Shown in pieces: positions 41,401 to 47,927 of a DNA stretch of 64,000 bases (position 1 is its first letter; every line of letters starts with the position of its first letter). Below the pieces are notes generated by a model. That model ran no database searches and had not been told where the DNA came from. It saw only the letters and a list, made by a program, of their open reading frames with translations. Both the position numbers and the translations under genes were made by a program. The DNA is from Anaerolineales bacterium (GTDB lineage: Bacteria > Chloroflexota > Anaerolineae > 4572-78 > J111): NCBI GenBank assembly GCA_015075405.1, contig JABTUK010000005.1, positions 1,061,747-1,125,746 on the forward strand. Reading direction: 5' to 3'.

Positions 41401-41864
41401 AGCGCGACCGCCTGGGCCAATTTTTCCGGGCGAATCCCCTCGGCCAGATGATAGGGGAACAAGTCAGCCACAGTTTTTATGGGTTCGGAGGGAGATTTGG
41501 CTTTAGACGAAGAAGTAAGCTGAGTTTTTTCAACACTACCTCTGACTAATTCAGCAAAGGCCAGTGTATCCACCCAGTAGGTGTCGGGCGGCAGAAATTG
41601 AACCGTGTGGTAATCGGCCTGAAAACAGCCCGGTAGATGGGCCGAAAGCTGGCTCAATTCGCGGCTGAGATTACGCCGCCCCCGCGCCTCTTCTTTATCG
41701 CCCCAAAACAGGCCGGCCAAGTGGCTGCGTGAAACGGGCTGGTCGTGCCGGGCCAGGTAGCCCAGCAGGGCCAGCGCCTTGCGCGACTCAAAGTCACGCA
41801 CCATGTTTCCCTCTTTTTCGACCTGAACCATCCCCAAGAGGCAAATCCGGTAGATAATTTCCAC
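38469..41864 (-). CDS. BTAD/SARP-like regulator with NB-ARC ATPase and TPRs
   Basis: A 1131-residue regulator of the AfsR/SARP-like class. Residues 1-95 form an OmpR-type winged helix (YRICLLGMVQVEKEGNMVRD; FESRKALALLGYLARH); a BTAD domain follows to about 260 (AYHARQGEADEALLHARRWL). Next come an NB-ARC-type ATPase from about 330 (P-loop LLTLVGSGGVGKTRLAIQAA, LLLVLDNFEHLL) and many TPRs from about 810 to the end (LNILGQVAYLQGDYPEAQRL). Two Gly/Glu/Pro-rich inserts at about 275-317 and 766-803 come from tandem repeats. The start is GTG with GAGG six bases upstream. It reads towards the RiPP operon, so it is a candidate pathway activator, now separated from it by an insertion sequence. Confidence 0.9.
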   Translation of the reverse strand: MEIIYRICLLGMVQVEKEGNMVRDFESRKALALLGYLARHDQPVSRSHLAGLFWGDKEEARGRRNLSRELSQLSAHLPGCFQADYHTVQFLPPDTYWVDTLAFAELVRGSVEKTQLTSSSKAKSPSEPIKTVADLFPYHLAEGIRPEKLAQAVALYRGDFMTGYFLDDCPEFEAWLVREQEGWRRQVTELLERLIAYHARQGEADEALLHARRWLEVEPWRERAHRYLMTLLAQQGERTAALAQFEICRRALAEELAVEPGAETVALYEQIRAGELSRGAGEQGTAERGVPGGGEIFTSAPLPPRPSAPLPLRPPADPLASSAPVSLHQVPTPATSFIGREEELAQIAAHLRDPACHLLTLVGSGGVGKTRLAIQAAWQATRLSLEAGAREAPSFADGVYFIPLDALSSAEFLVSTLADALNFSFYSGANPANQLINFLREKRLLLVLDNFEHLLAGADLIADILKQASQVKILAVSRERLNLQEEYLQPIQGLKVPEADFHPRAGKTRGRLALEEYSAVQLFLQRAQTVNPSFTLSEAEKLCVAHVCRLTEGAPLALELAAAWLRLLSCQEIAQEIEQNLDFLTTSLRNVPERQRSLRAVFDYSWRLLSAEERRVFRQLAVFTGGFQQEAARQVIGASLPLLLALVDKSLLRRTETGRYTRHLLLWQYAAEKLAETPQEKEKIQDLHSNYYAAFLHDREGRLKGGQQRESLAEIGLEIENIRAGWRWAVERGQINSLDQALESLFHFYDMRSWFQEGAEMFGLAASLAGEQGSRGAEERESGGAGEHQETRISKSPISNLQSQIVWGKLLARQGWFTFQLGQHEPAEALLLQGLDLLRQAGSTALRETIFPLNYLGAVYRHLGQYEPAQKYLQESLLVCRETGDTFGLTVALNILGQVAYLQGDYPEAQRLCQESLGLKQKLGDRRGATFSFIYLGQVAYTLGEYPAAKAYFEESLAVCQEIGDRRGIALCLGYLGDVVQMMGEDQGARQLYEESLAIFKEIGNQWGVISAKIKLGIITDKLGETPAARVYLNQALKLALDIQAIPLVMDTLVGWAALLVKGGQVEQALEILALTLSHPASSRENQDRAARLLAELEPQLPKEAGQTKQTRDRTRTLEMMVKKILREGKE
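39455..39565. repeat. In-frame tandem-repeat insertion in the BTAD gene, TPR side
   Basis: GGAGATT-type heptamers (39457-39481) and GCTCCTCT/GCTCCCCT octamers (about 39515-39560) are read in frame as Gly/Glu/Arg/Ser-rich sequence (GEQGSRGAEERESGGAGEHQ). They sit between the helical domain and the C-terminal TPRs. Confidence 0.75.
40912..41040. repeat. In-frame tandem-repeat insertion in the BTAD gene, linker side
   Basis: G/C-rich octamer units read in frame as GAGEQGTAERGVPGGGEIF and a Pro-rich stretch between the BTAD and ATPase domains. Bases 40981-41036 are nearly the same as 8853-8908 in the CoxL-like gene. Confidence 0.75.
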
Positions 41865-41915
41865 CTTGTCCTCATCTTCTCCAAACAGTACCTTTGTCTC
41901 AGCCGCCGTTAGCTT

Positions 41916-41957
41916 CCGAACAGTTTCCGAACAGTTTTTGAGGCAGTTTCCTAACAG
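41916..41957. promoter_or_regulatory. Phased direct repeats upstream of the BTAD gene, copy 1
   Basis: CCGAACAGTTT, CCGAACAGTTT, TTGAGGCAGTTT, CCTAACAG: four half-sites with 11, 11 and 12 base spacing in the divergent region between the BTAD gene and the plus-strand genes. SARP-type winged helices bind direct repeats with about 11-bp phasing, so this is a candidate operator. Confidence 0.5.
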
Positions 41958-42005
41958 GGATGGTTTATATTTTATTCCAGAAGCTTAAATTAACAAGCTC
42001 TGGAC

Positions 42006-42038
42006 GGAGATTGGAGATTAAACCCAATCTCCAATCTC
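42006..42038. repeat. GGAGATT hairpin
   Basis: GGAGATTGGAGATT pairs with AATCTCCAATCTC around a six-base loop. It lies in the leader of the plus-strand genes, about 30 bases before the first start codon. Confidence 0.6.
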
Positions 42039-42066
42039 TAAACTCTGTTTTTCAGGGAGAGCAGCC

Positions 42067-42386
42067 ATGACCGTTCAAAATGCAAATCTGGCAGTAAAAC
42101 AAACCGTAACAGTCTCAAATTGGCTGTCGTTGAGCCAGAAAATAGCGGCTGGCGCAGCCAAAATATGGTCAGCAGCTTGGCCGGCATCGAAACAGCGCGC
42201 CGGCAGGGATCAAAGTTACCCCCGGTCAGCCTGATTCAGGTGGGCGACATCTACTTTGTTGAGGATGGGCATCATCGCATTTCGGTGGCCAAAGCCCACG
42301 GTGAGCAAACCATTGAAGCCGAAGTAACTGTTTGGCGGGTGACCGGGCGTTTACCCTGGGAGCAGTCACCTGTTGCCGTTATCTAG
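42067..42386 (+). pseudogene. Frameshifted, internally deleted ParB-like gene
   Basis: The ATG at 42067 has a good ribosome site (GGGAG), but its frame ends at 42237 after 56 residues (AAKIWSAAWPASKQR...). The conserved C-terminal half, VSLIQVGDIYFVEDGHHRIS, is in a different frame (open 42120-42386). The intact neighbour at 42423 has both parts in one frame (FGQIWAALTRQPRR and VELVQVGDVYFVRDGHHRIS), with about 50 extra residues between. The simplest reading is a duplicated copy that lost an internal segment and its frame. The downstream frame could still be translated from an internal start (TTG 42120 or ATG 42165). Confidence 0.6.
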
Positions 42387-42422
42387 CGCGTCCGTCAGCA
42401 AATTCCCGGAGGTAAGAAAATT

Positions 42423-42908
42423 ATGTTGCATATAGCTCAAGGCAAGATGGTCGGGTTCAACAGTGGCGCTCAAGATGTCGAAACTCGGGCCTGGCAGGCG
42501 GCGCGGCAACTTTACCAGCGCGCCTCTCTTCAGGGGTGGTTCGGCCAAATCTGGGCTGCGCTGACCCGACAGCCGCGCCGCCTGCTCAATCTGGCTGAGA
42601 CTGAAGCCAACGGCCCGGCAGGCAATTGCTACTCTCTGGGGGCGCAAACAGTGCCTATCCGCCAGATTCGGGGCAGTCAGGGTCGCTGCGCCGACTTTGA
42701 CCGCAACTTTTGTCCCTTGCAAGCCCACACCCGGAGCCGTTGGCTGCGCGTCGCCGCGGCCCGGCGCCTGGGTGTAGCCTTGCCGCTGGTGGAACTGGTT
42801 CAAGTGGGCGATGTTTATTTTGTGCGAGATGGGCATCATCGCATTTCGGTGGCGCAGGCGCTGGGCCAAACCGAAATCGAGGCCGAGGTCAGGGTGTGGA
42901 AAGCATGA
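42423..42908 (+). CDS. ParB/Srx-fold-like protein
   Basis: A 161-residue protein. The C-terminal third (VELVQVGDVYFVRDGHHRIS, then VAQALGQTEIEAEVRVW) carries the DGHHR signature of the ParB N-terminal/sulfiredoxin-like fold, a nucleotide-binding or nuclease fold in relatives. The N-terminal two thirds (GWFGQIWAALTRQPRRLLNL and a Cys-containing NCYSLGAQTVPIRQIRGSQG) is unrecognised. There are three cysteines at about 62, 79 and 85. GGAGGTAA precedes the ATG. A degraded copy lies just upstream. It belongs to the plus-strand set divergent from the BTAD regulator and may be controlled by it; role unknown. Confidence 0.7.
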   Translation: MLHIAQGKMVGFNSGAQDVETRAWQAARQLYQRASLQGWFGQIWAALTRQPRRLLNLAETEANGPAGNCYSLGAQTVPIRQIRGSQGRCADFDRNFCPLQAHTRSRWLRVAAARRLGVALPLVELVQVGDVYFVRDGHHRISVAQALGQTEIEAEVRVWKA

Positions 42909-42911
42909 AAA

Positions 42912-42994
42912 TGTCATTGCGAGGCCATAGACCGAAGCAATCCCCTTCTCCTGGATAGGAGACTGCTTCGCCTCCGGCTCGCAGGAACATGACA
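42912..42994. repeat. ATGTCATT-type dispersed palindrome
   Basis: ATGTCATTGCGAGGCC at the left and CTCGCAGGAACATGACAG at the right, with GAAGCAATCCCC / GGAGACTGCTTC inside. It belongs to the same loose family as 26643-26747 and 61831-61924. Confidence 0.55.
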
Positions 42995-43015
42995 GTTATT
43001 TTTAGGAGGAGGATC

Positions 43016-43252
43016 GTGGCAACACAAAATGCAAACACAACCACTGCTCAAATTTTAAGCGCAGCGATGTTGACCGAAATTGAGCCGGAACTTTTCACCG
43101 ATATTGTACTGTACTGGCTGTCGCCGCTCAATAAAACACAATGGTATGTCAGGACTGCGCCAGGAAACTTACCCCGCTATAACCCTGACCCACCAGCCAA
43201 CGGTTCTAGTGAACCTTTTCTGGCTATCAACAACAGAATTTTTATTGAATAA
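43016..43252 (+). CDS. Small hypothetical protein
   Basis: A 78-residue protein starting at GTG (43016), six bases after AGGAGG; the strong ribosome site decides this start over the longer frame. The N-terminus ATQNANTTTAQILSAAMLTE resembles the start of the frameshifted gene at 42067 (TVQNANLAVKQTVTVSNWL). The C-terminal half is rich in Pro and Asn (NLPRYNPDPPANGSSEPF) and lacks Cys. No family is recognised. It could be a secondary peptide substrate or a small structural protein of the island; nothing in the sequence settles this. Confidence 0.6.
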   Translation: MATQNANTTTAQILSAAMLTEIEPELFTDIVLYWLSPLNKTQWYVRTAPGNLPRYNPDPPANGSSEPFLAINNRIFIE

Positions 43253-43414
43253 GAGGTTAGAACAGTTACGAAAGGAGAAAATATTTGAATGATCACAAGG
43301 GGGAAGGCTGAGCGTAAAACAAACAGCCATCTGTAGAAAGCATTACGTTTTACGTTTCACGGAAATTAAATGAAGCCAATATTAAAATTCTTTAGTTAAA
43401 AAAGGAGATAACCG

Positions 43415-43954
43415 ATGACAACTCAAAGTAACGTTAGCAGTCCTATCGAAGTCGCCCCGGTGCGACAATTCAGTTGGCCTCTGGCCCTGGTTATTCTAGC
43501 GCTAGGCGTGATCCTGGGCATACTGGGCAGCAATATGACCGCTGTAGTCGGCCAAGCTGAAGTTGCCGATGTGGCCGAACAAACTGGCCGAGATTTTCCC
43601 ATTCGCCCCAACCTACTTGAACTGGAAAAGCGAACGATAATGGCCGACGCGGCCCGCGCCCAGACGGCGGAGGCTGCCCGCTACAACAGTCTGGGCCTCT
43701 TTTATGCTGCGGGCAATGAACAACCCGCCCTGGCTGCGGAAACGGCCCGGTACAAGGGGCTGGCTGACTATTACGAGGCTGACCGGCAACCCGCCCTGGC
43801 TGCCGAGACCGCTCGGTACGAGGGAATGACGGAGTATTACGGAGCCGTAGCTGAACCTCGCTCTCTGGCCTGGCCGCCGCGCCCGAACCAGTTTTTCCTG
43901 AAAAAAAATGGGATCGAGTCCGACCCGAACGCCGACATTGGGTTGATGGAGTAG
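43415..43954 (+). CDS. Single-span membrane protein with 22-residue repeats
   Basis: A 179-residue protein with one N-terminal membrane span (WPLALVILALGVILGILGS, about 23-41) and a long exposed C-terminal part. Three imperfect repeats follow the scheme Q-x-A-x-AA-ET-ARY-x-GL-x2-YY (ARAQTAEAARYNSLGLFYAA; QPALAAETARYKGLADYYEA; QPALAAETARYEGMTEYYGA) at about 80-150. The repeats would form paired helices. The tail is Pro- and Asn-rich. It has a near-perfect ribosome site (AAAGGAGAT) and a strong terminator after the stop. No known family is recognised. It is the last gene of the plus-strand set next to the BTAD regulator. Confidence 0.7.
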   Translation: MTTQSNVSSPIEVAPVRQFSWPLALVILALGVILGILGSNMTAVVGQAEVADVAEQTGRDFPIRPNLLELEKRTIMADAARAQTAEAARYNSLGLFYAAGNEQPALAAETARYKGLADYYEADRQPALAAETARYEGMTEYYGAVAEPRSLAWPPRPNQFFLKKNGIESDPNADIGLME

Positions 43955-44022
43955 TTAGTCTTTGAAAATATGCCTGCGCTGGTCAACGGTTGACCAGGAT
44001 GGGGTCGCAATTTTGGGGAAGC

Positions 44023-44057
44023 AGACCTGGCGGACATCCGCCAGGTCTTCCTTTTTT
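44023..44057 (+). terminator. Intrinsic terminator after the 22-residue-repeat gene
   Basis: A perfect 12-base stem AGACCTGGCGGA/TCCGCCAGGTCT with a minimal loop is followed by TCCTTTTTT. It lies 70 bases after the stop at 43954 and ends the plus-strand gene set. Confidence 0.9.
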
Positions 44058-44122
44058 ACATGTCATTTCGAGGCCAGAGGCCGAGAAATCCTCGACTGTG
44101 TAACTCCCATTAAATTATAGCT

Positions 44123-44164
44123 CCGAACAGTTTCCGAACAGTTTTTGAGTTACTTTCCAAACAG
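44123..44164. promoter_or_regulatory. Phased direct repeats, copy 2
   Basis: CCGAACAGTTT, CCGAACAGTTT, TTGAGTTACTTT, CCAAACAG: the same half-sites and the same 11, 11, 12 spacing as at 41916-41957, and similar sequence continues on the right for about 40 bases. Here it lies between the ends of two convergent genes, an odd place for an operator. Confidence 0.45.
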
Positions 44165-44199
44165 TCATAGTTTGTACTTTGGTTATCAGAAGCAAACTC

Positions 44200-45120
44200 T
44201 TACTGCCTCTGCCGTAATAAATGCCCCAACTCTGCCAGCAGCATTCCTGCCACAATCAACGCCCCTCCCATCAAAATACGGGGCGTGATGATTTCCCCCA
44301 CCCACCAGCCGCCGATAGCGGCAAAAACCGGCTCAAGCGCAGCAATCAGGGCCACTCGGGTGGGCGAGGCGGTGCGCGTGACCCAGGTTTGAACGCTGGT
44401 TCCCAGGCCGAGAATTAAAAAGCCGGTGGTAAATACCCCAATCCACAGCGCGGCTGAAGTTACCGGAACGGTCAGCGGCTCGACCCACAGCCAGACTGCC
44501 CCGCTCATCAGGGCCGCCAAAAAAACGTGCAAGGCCGCGTAGACCATGACATTGAGGTGAGGCGAGTAACGGGCCAGAACAATAATGTACAGCGCCCAGC
44601 CCACGCCACCCAGCGCTACCCAAAAATCCCCGGGGGCGATGGTCAAACCACCCAGGCCACCTTCAAAAGAGATCAGATACAAACCCACAAAAGCCAGCAG
44701 CACCCCCGCCACTGCGGTGCGGCTGGGCGCACGGCGCAACAACCAGGCCGATAGGATGGGCACATAGACCAGGTTGGTGCCGGTCAAAAAGCCGGCTTTG
44801 CTGGCCGTAGTAAATTGCATGCCGTAAGCCTGTACTGCATACGAGCCAAAGAGCACAAAACCCGTGATCAATGACGGCCACCAGTAGGCGCGATTGACAA
44901 GCTGCCAGTCACGCCCCACCATTAGCGCCAAAGTAACCGCGCCCATGAACATCCGAATGGTGTTATAGGCAAATGGGCCAATCACTTGCAGCGCATCTTT
45001 GGTAAAAATAAAGGTAATGCCCCAAATCATAACCACAAACACAAAGATGATTTCGCTGAAAAAGGCTTGATAACTGCGCCAGAAATTAGTTTGAGGAGTT
45101 AGGGCTTTAGGGTATTCCAT
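44200..45120 (-). CDS. EamA/DMT-family transporter
   Basis: A 306-residue integral membrane protein with ten predicted spans in two EamA repeats. The first begins IIFVFVVMIWGITFIFTKDA, the second about residue 160 (APGDFWVALGGVGWALYIIV). The loop PLFAYNTIRM-like PFAYNTIRMFMGA and the end ALEPVFAAIGGWWVGE are typical of the drug/metabolite transporter superfamily. The direction and substrate of transport cannot be told; amino acids or metabolites are usual. AAAGGA lies 12 bases before the ATG, a rather long spacing. It stands alone between a repeat-rich gap and the phased direct repeats. Confidence 0.88.
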   Translation of the reverse strand: MEYPKALTPQTNFWRSYQAFFSEIIFVFVVMIWGITFIFTKDALQVIGPFAYNTIRMFMGAVTLALMVGRDWQLVNRAYWWPSLITGFVLFGSYAVQAYGMQFTTASKAGFLTGTNLVYVPILSAWLLRRAPSRTAVAGVLLAFVGLYLISFEGGLGGLTIAPGDFWVALGGVGWALYIIVLARYSPHLNVMVYAALHVFLAALMSGAVWLWVEPLTVPVTSAALWIGVFTTGFLILGLGTSVQTWVTRTASPTRVALIAALEPVFAAIGGWWVGEIITPRILMGGALIVAGMLLAELGHLLRQRQ

Positions 45121-45174
45121 TGTTAAGTTGATCCTTTATTGAGAGCATCCGGTAATTACGAAATCGGCTAAGCT

Positions 45175-45305
45175 ACGCCGTCCGCCGAGCGTTGAAACGC
45201 CCGGCTACCAGAGGTGGAAGCCTGCTGAAGCAGGCTGGTGAACCGCTTTGAAGCGGTTTTCACCTCCAGTAGCCGAGGGCTGGAAACCCTCGGCGGGTAG
45301 CGATG
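45175..45305. repeat. Multi-hairpin dispersed element
   Basis: Successive stem-loops: GCCGAGCGTTGAAACGCCCGGC, AGCCTGCTGAAGCAGGCT, ACCGCTTTGAAGCGGT and CCGAGGGCTGGAAACCCTCGG, framed by AGAGGTG/CACCTCC. All loops contain TGAA or GGAA. Together with short-unit repeats near 45421-45494 it fills the 369-base gap 45121-45489, where I see no gene. Confidence 0.65.
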
Positions 45306-45451
45306 AATTTCCAAATACTCTTTGTTAAAAATGTACAATTGAGAACCTGCCGAAAACAAAAACCCCCGGCGACCGGTTACTTTGTTACCGATAGTCGAGG
45401 GCTTCGTGGCCTTAGATTATGACTGACCGCGGACGACTGACCGCCGTTCTT

Positions 45452-45494
45452 TCTACCCCGTCTACTGTCTACCGTCTACTGTCTACCATCTACC
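45452..45494. repeat. TCTACTG/TCTACCG tandem units at the end of ribF
   Basis: TCTACCCCG, TCTACTG, TCTACCG, TCTACTG, TCTACCA, TCTACCA units in a row. On the minus strand they supply the last codons and the stop of ribF. Confidence 0.65.
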
Positions 45495-46437
45495 ATTTAC
45501 CTGCTGCTTCCTTGATTAGCAATTGGCGTGCTTGCTCGGCGTCGTGCCGGATTTGAGCCACCAATTCGTCAATGCTGCTGAATTTCTTTTCCGGGCGCAG
45601 GCGCTCGACAAATTCCAGGGTGAGCCGCTGGTCGTAAAGGTCCTGGTCAAAATCAAAAATATAAGCTTCAACGGTTCGCTCGGTGCTGTCAAAGCTAGGG
45701 CGGATGCCCACATTGGTGACGCTGGCCCGGCGCTGCGTTTCGCCGGGAAGTTGCACCCAGGTGGCGTAAACGCCATTGGCCGGTAAGAGTCGCTCGCCGG
45801 GAACGGCAAAGTTGGCTGTCGGAAAGCCAATAGTATGCCCCCGTTGCGCCCCGTGGACAATTTCACTGCTCAGCGATGGATAGCGCCCCAAAAATTGGGT
45901 AGCCTGGCGCACGTCGCCGGCCAGCAAAAAGTTTCTAATCTGAGTACTGCTGACAATTTGGCCGTCAATTAACAGGGGCGTAAATTCGTGGACGATGTAG
46001 TTCAACTCCTGGCCCAAAGCTCGTAACTTGTCCAGGTTGCCTTCTCGGTTTTTTCCCAGGGCAAAATCATGCCCCGCCCACAGTTCCACCATCTCGAGAT
46101 GCTCAACCAGCAGATGCATAAAATCGGCGGCGGTGGTCTGCGCAAATTCCAGGGTGAAGGGGATCAGTATCAAGATATCCAACCCCAGTTTTTCAAACAG
46201 GGCGATACGCTCGTCGGGTGTAGTCAGGTAATCATTGTTGGGCAGGTGGGGCGCTAAAACCGTTTTGGGGCGGGGATGGAAAGCAATCACCGCCGCCTGC
46301 GCCCGGCGCTCCCTGGCCGATTGTTGAAGCTGTTGGATTAAGGCCTGGTGGCCGCGATGCAAGCCGTCAAATGTGCCAATGGTTAACACCGTCGGGCCGC
46401 TCAAATGGGCCGATGCCAAATCTCGAATAATCTGCAT
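45490..46437 (-). CDS. ribF: Bifunctional riboflavin kinase / FAD synthetase
   Basis: A 315-residue enzyme making FMN and then FAD. The N-terminal FAD-synthetase nucleotidyltransferase domain has TVLTIGTFDGLHRGHQALIQ (GxFDGxHxGH) and the downstream SSTQIRNFLLAGDV motif (ISSTxIR). The C-terminal riboflavin-kinase domain has RGHTIGFPTANFAVPGERLL and NGVYATWVQL, with LTLEFVERLRPEKKFSSIDE near the end. The ATG at 46437 matches the family start (MQIIRDLAS). It is the last gene of the nusA-infB run. Its final codons and stop are formed by the TCTACTG-type repeat. Confidence 0.95.
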   Translation of the reverse strand: MQIIRDLASAHLSGPTVLTIGTFDGLHRGHQALIQQLQQSARERRAQAAVIAFHPRPKTVLAPHLPNNDYLTTPDERIALFEKLGLDILILIPFTLEFAQTTAADFMHLLVEHLEMVELWAGHDFALGKNREGNLDKLRALGQELNYIVHEFTPLLIDGQIVSSTQIRNFLLAGDVRQATQFLGRYPSLSSEIVHGAQRGHTIGFPTANFAVPGERLLPANGVYATWVQLPGETQRRASVTNVGIRPSFDSTERTVEAYIFDFDQDLYDQRLTLEFVERLRPEKKFSSIDELVAQIRHDAEQARQLLIKEAAGKW

Positions 46438-46461
46438 ATGGTTTAGTTTTACTCGCTTGAC

Positions 46462-46543
46462 TGGTAACAAGTAACAGGGTAACAAAGTAGCAACAGGAGA
46501 TAAATTCTGCTACCTTGCAACCTTGCTACCCTGTTCGTTGCTC
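46462..46543. repeat. GTAACA/GTAGCA-unit hairpin between truB and ribF
   Basis: GGTAACAAGTAACAGGGTAAC faces CTGCTACCTTGCAACCTTGC and CTACCCTGTTC across a short loop. On the minus strand the arm begins directly after the truB stop. Confidence 0.6.
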
Positions 46544-47476
46544 CTAAATTTGAAAGACTTTTTTTGGCTGCCAGAGTTTAGCATCGGGTTCAGCCAATGT
46601 CAAAATTGCCAGAAAATCCCCATCCGGGGTATAGGCTCGGGCCAGCCCCAGGTTGTCAAGCGATGACGTGTTAGGGGGAAGGTCTATTTGAATCTGCTGG
46701 CCTTGCTGCACGTGTTTTGCGTCTTCAGGTGATAAAATGACCGGCGGCAGATGCGTCACCGCCTGGTCGGGGGGATGCAGATGTCTCTGCCAGCTTGGGC
46801 CATCCTCGGCGGCTTCACGTTCCAGGGTTGTGAGGGGAACGGCGTCGGCCAGTTTCCAGGGACCGCTGGCGGTGCGGGTTAACCCGGCCAGATGCGCCCC
46901 TGGACCGGCGGCCAGGCCCACATCACGGGCCAGCGAGCGAATATAGGTTCCGGGCGAGCAGGTAATATCCAGGGTTAAATCCGGCGGCTGCCAGGCCACC
47001 CAGGCCAGTTCATAAAGCGTGACCTGACGCGGCTCCACTTCAACCGTCTCCCCAGCCCTGGCGCGTTTGTAAAGCGGCTGCCCTGCCTTTTTGATGGCCG
47101 AAAAAAGTGGCGGAAGCTGCTCGATCTGGCCCAGAAAAGCGGGTAAAATCTGGCGCAACTGGGTTTCGCTCAACCCGGAGGGGTCATTCTCAGCGGTGAT
47201 TTGGCCGTCGGCATCGAGGGTATCGGTGGTGACGCCAAAGCGAAAAACGGCCCGGTATTGCTTGCGGCCGGCCATCACGTACTCAATCAGCCGGGTAGCC
47301 TGGCCCAGGCAAACCAACAAAACGCCGGTTGCCATCGGATCGAGGGTACCGGCGTGGCCCACCCGCCGCTGCCCGGCCAGCTTGCGCACCCGGTTGACGA
47401 CATCGTGAGAAGTTAGCCCTTTGGGTTTGTCAATATTTAGCAGGCCGGAGGTGGAGGGGATGGAAGTTTTCGTCAT
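46544..47476 (-). CDS. truB: tRNA pseudouridine(55) synthase
   Basis: A 310-residue enzyme modifying U55 in the T-loop of tRNAs. The family start GLLNIDKPKGLTSHDVVNRV, the catalytic Asp block RRVGHAGTLDPMATGVLLVC, RFGVTTDTLDADGQ and YIRSLARDVGLAAG are all present, with a C-terminal PUA-like tail. I start at ATG 47476 (MTKTSIPSTSG); ATG 47488 is possible. Upstream the frame enters the repeat at 47491-47550, which is not protein-like. It follows rbfA and precedes ribF, the usual order. Confidence 0.95.
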   Translation of the reverse strand: MTKTSIPSTSGLLNIDKPKGLTSHDVVNRVRKLAGQRRVGHAGTLDPMATGVLLVCLGQATRLIEYVMAGRKQYRAVFRFGVTTDTLDADGQITAENDPSGLSETQLRQILPAFLGQIEQLPPLFSAIKKAGQPLYKRARAGETVEVEPRQVTLYELAWVAWQPPDLTLDITCSPGTYIRSLARDVGLAAGPGAHLAGLTRTASGPWKLADAVPLTTLEREAAEDGPSWQRHLHPPDQAVTHLPPVILSPEDAKHVQQGQQIQIDLPPNTSSLDNLGLARAYTPDGDFLAILTLAEPDAKLWQPKKVFQI

Positions 47477-47490
47477 TGCGATAAACATAC

Positions 47491-47550
47491 ACGTGAAGCG
47501 TGAGGCGTGAAGCGTAAAACCTACGCTCCACGCTCCACGCTTCACGCTTC
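47491..47550. repeat. GTGAAGC-unit hairpin at the rbfA-truB junction
   Basis: CGTGAAGCGTGAGGCGTGAAG faces CTCCACGCTCCACGCTTCAC. It overlaps the last codons of rbfA (GAA GCG TGA) and fills the gap to truB. Confidence 0.7.
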
Positions 47551-47925
47551 ATCTTCCGACCTTGCTCCCGCCGCCTCGTCATCTTCCTCTTTGATTTCAT
47601 CCAGCAGCGCCTCGATGCGCATACCGTAATCCAAAGAGGTATCCAGCTTGAAGCTGAGTTCTGGAATGTAGCGCAGAGAAAGCGATTGTCCCAGGAGGCG
47701 GCGGAAGTAGCTGGCTCCGCTGGTGAGACCGGCCAGGGTATTTTTAACCTCAGCTTTGTCACCCCATACAGTCACATAAACCCGCGCCTGGCGTAAATCG
47801 GGGCTAACATCAACCCCGGTGACGGTCACAAAACCCAGGCGTGGGTCTTTGGTTTCATACTGAATAATCCGGCTAATTTCCTGATGCAGCAGTTCACCCA
47901 CCTGCCGCTGGCGTCGGCTGGGCAT
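47542..47925 (-). CDS. rbfA: Ribosome-binding factor A
   Basis: A 127-residue KH-like 30S maturation factor. MPSRRQRQVGELLHQEISRI and the KDPRLGFVTVTGVDVSPDLR segment, then the YVTVWG strand and RYIPELSFKLDTSLDYGMRI are standard. The C-terminal 20 residues are acidic (EIKEEDDEAAGARSEDEA), a normal feature. The ATG lies two bases after the infB stop, so translation is coupled. The last two codons and the stop come from the flanking GTGAAGC-unit repeat. Confidence 0.95.
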   Translation of the reverse strand: MPSRRQRQVGELLHQEISRIIQYETKDPRLGFVTVTGVDVSPDLRQARVYVTVWGDKAEVKNTLAGLTSGASYFRRLLGQSLSLRYIPELSFKLDTSLDYGMRIEALLDEIKEEDDEAAGARSEDEA

Positions 47926-47927
47926 GG

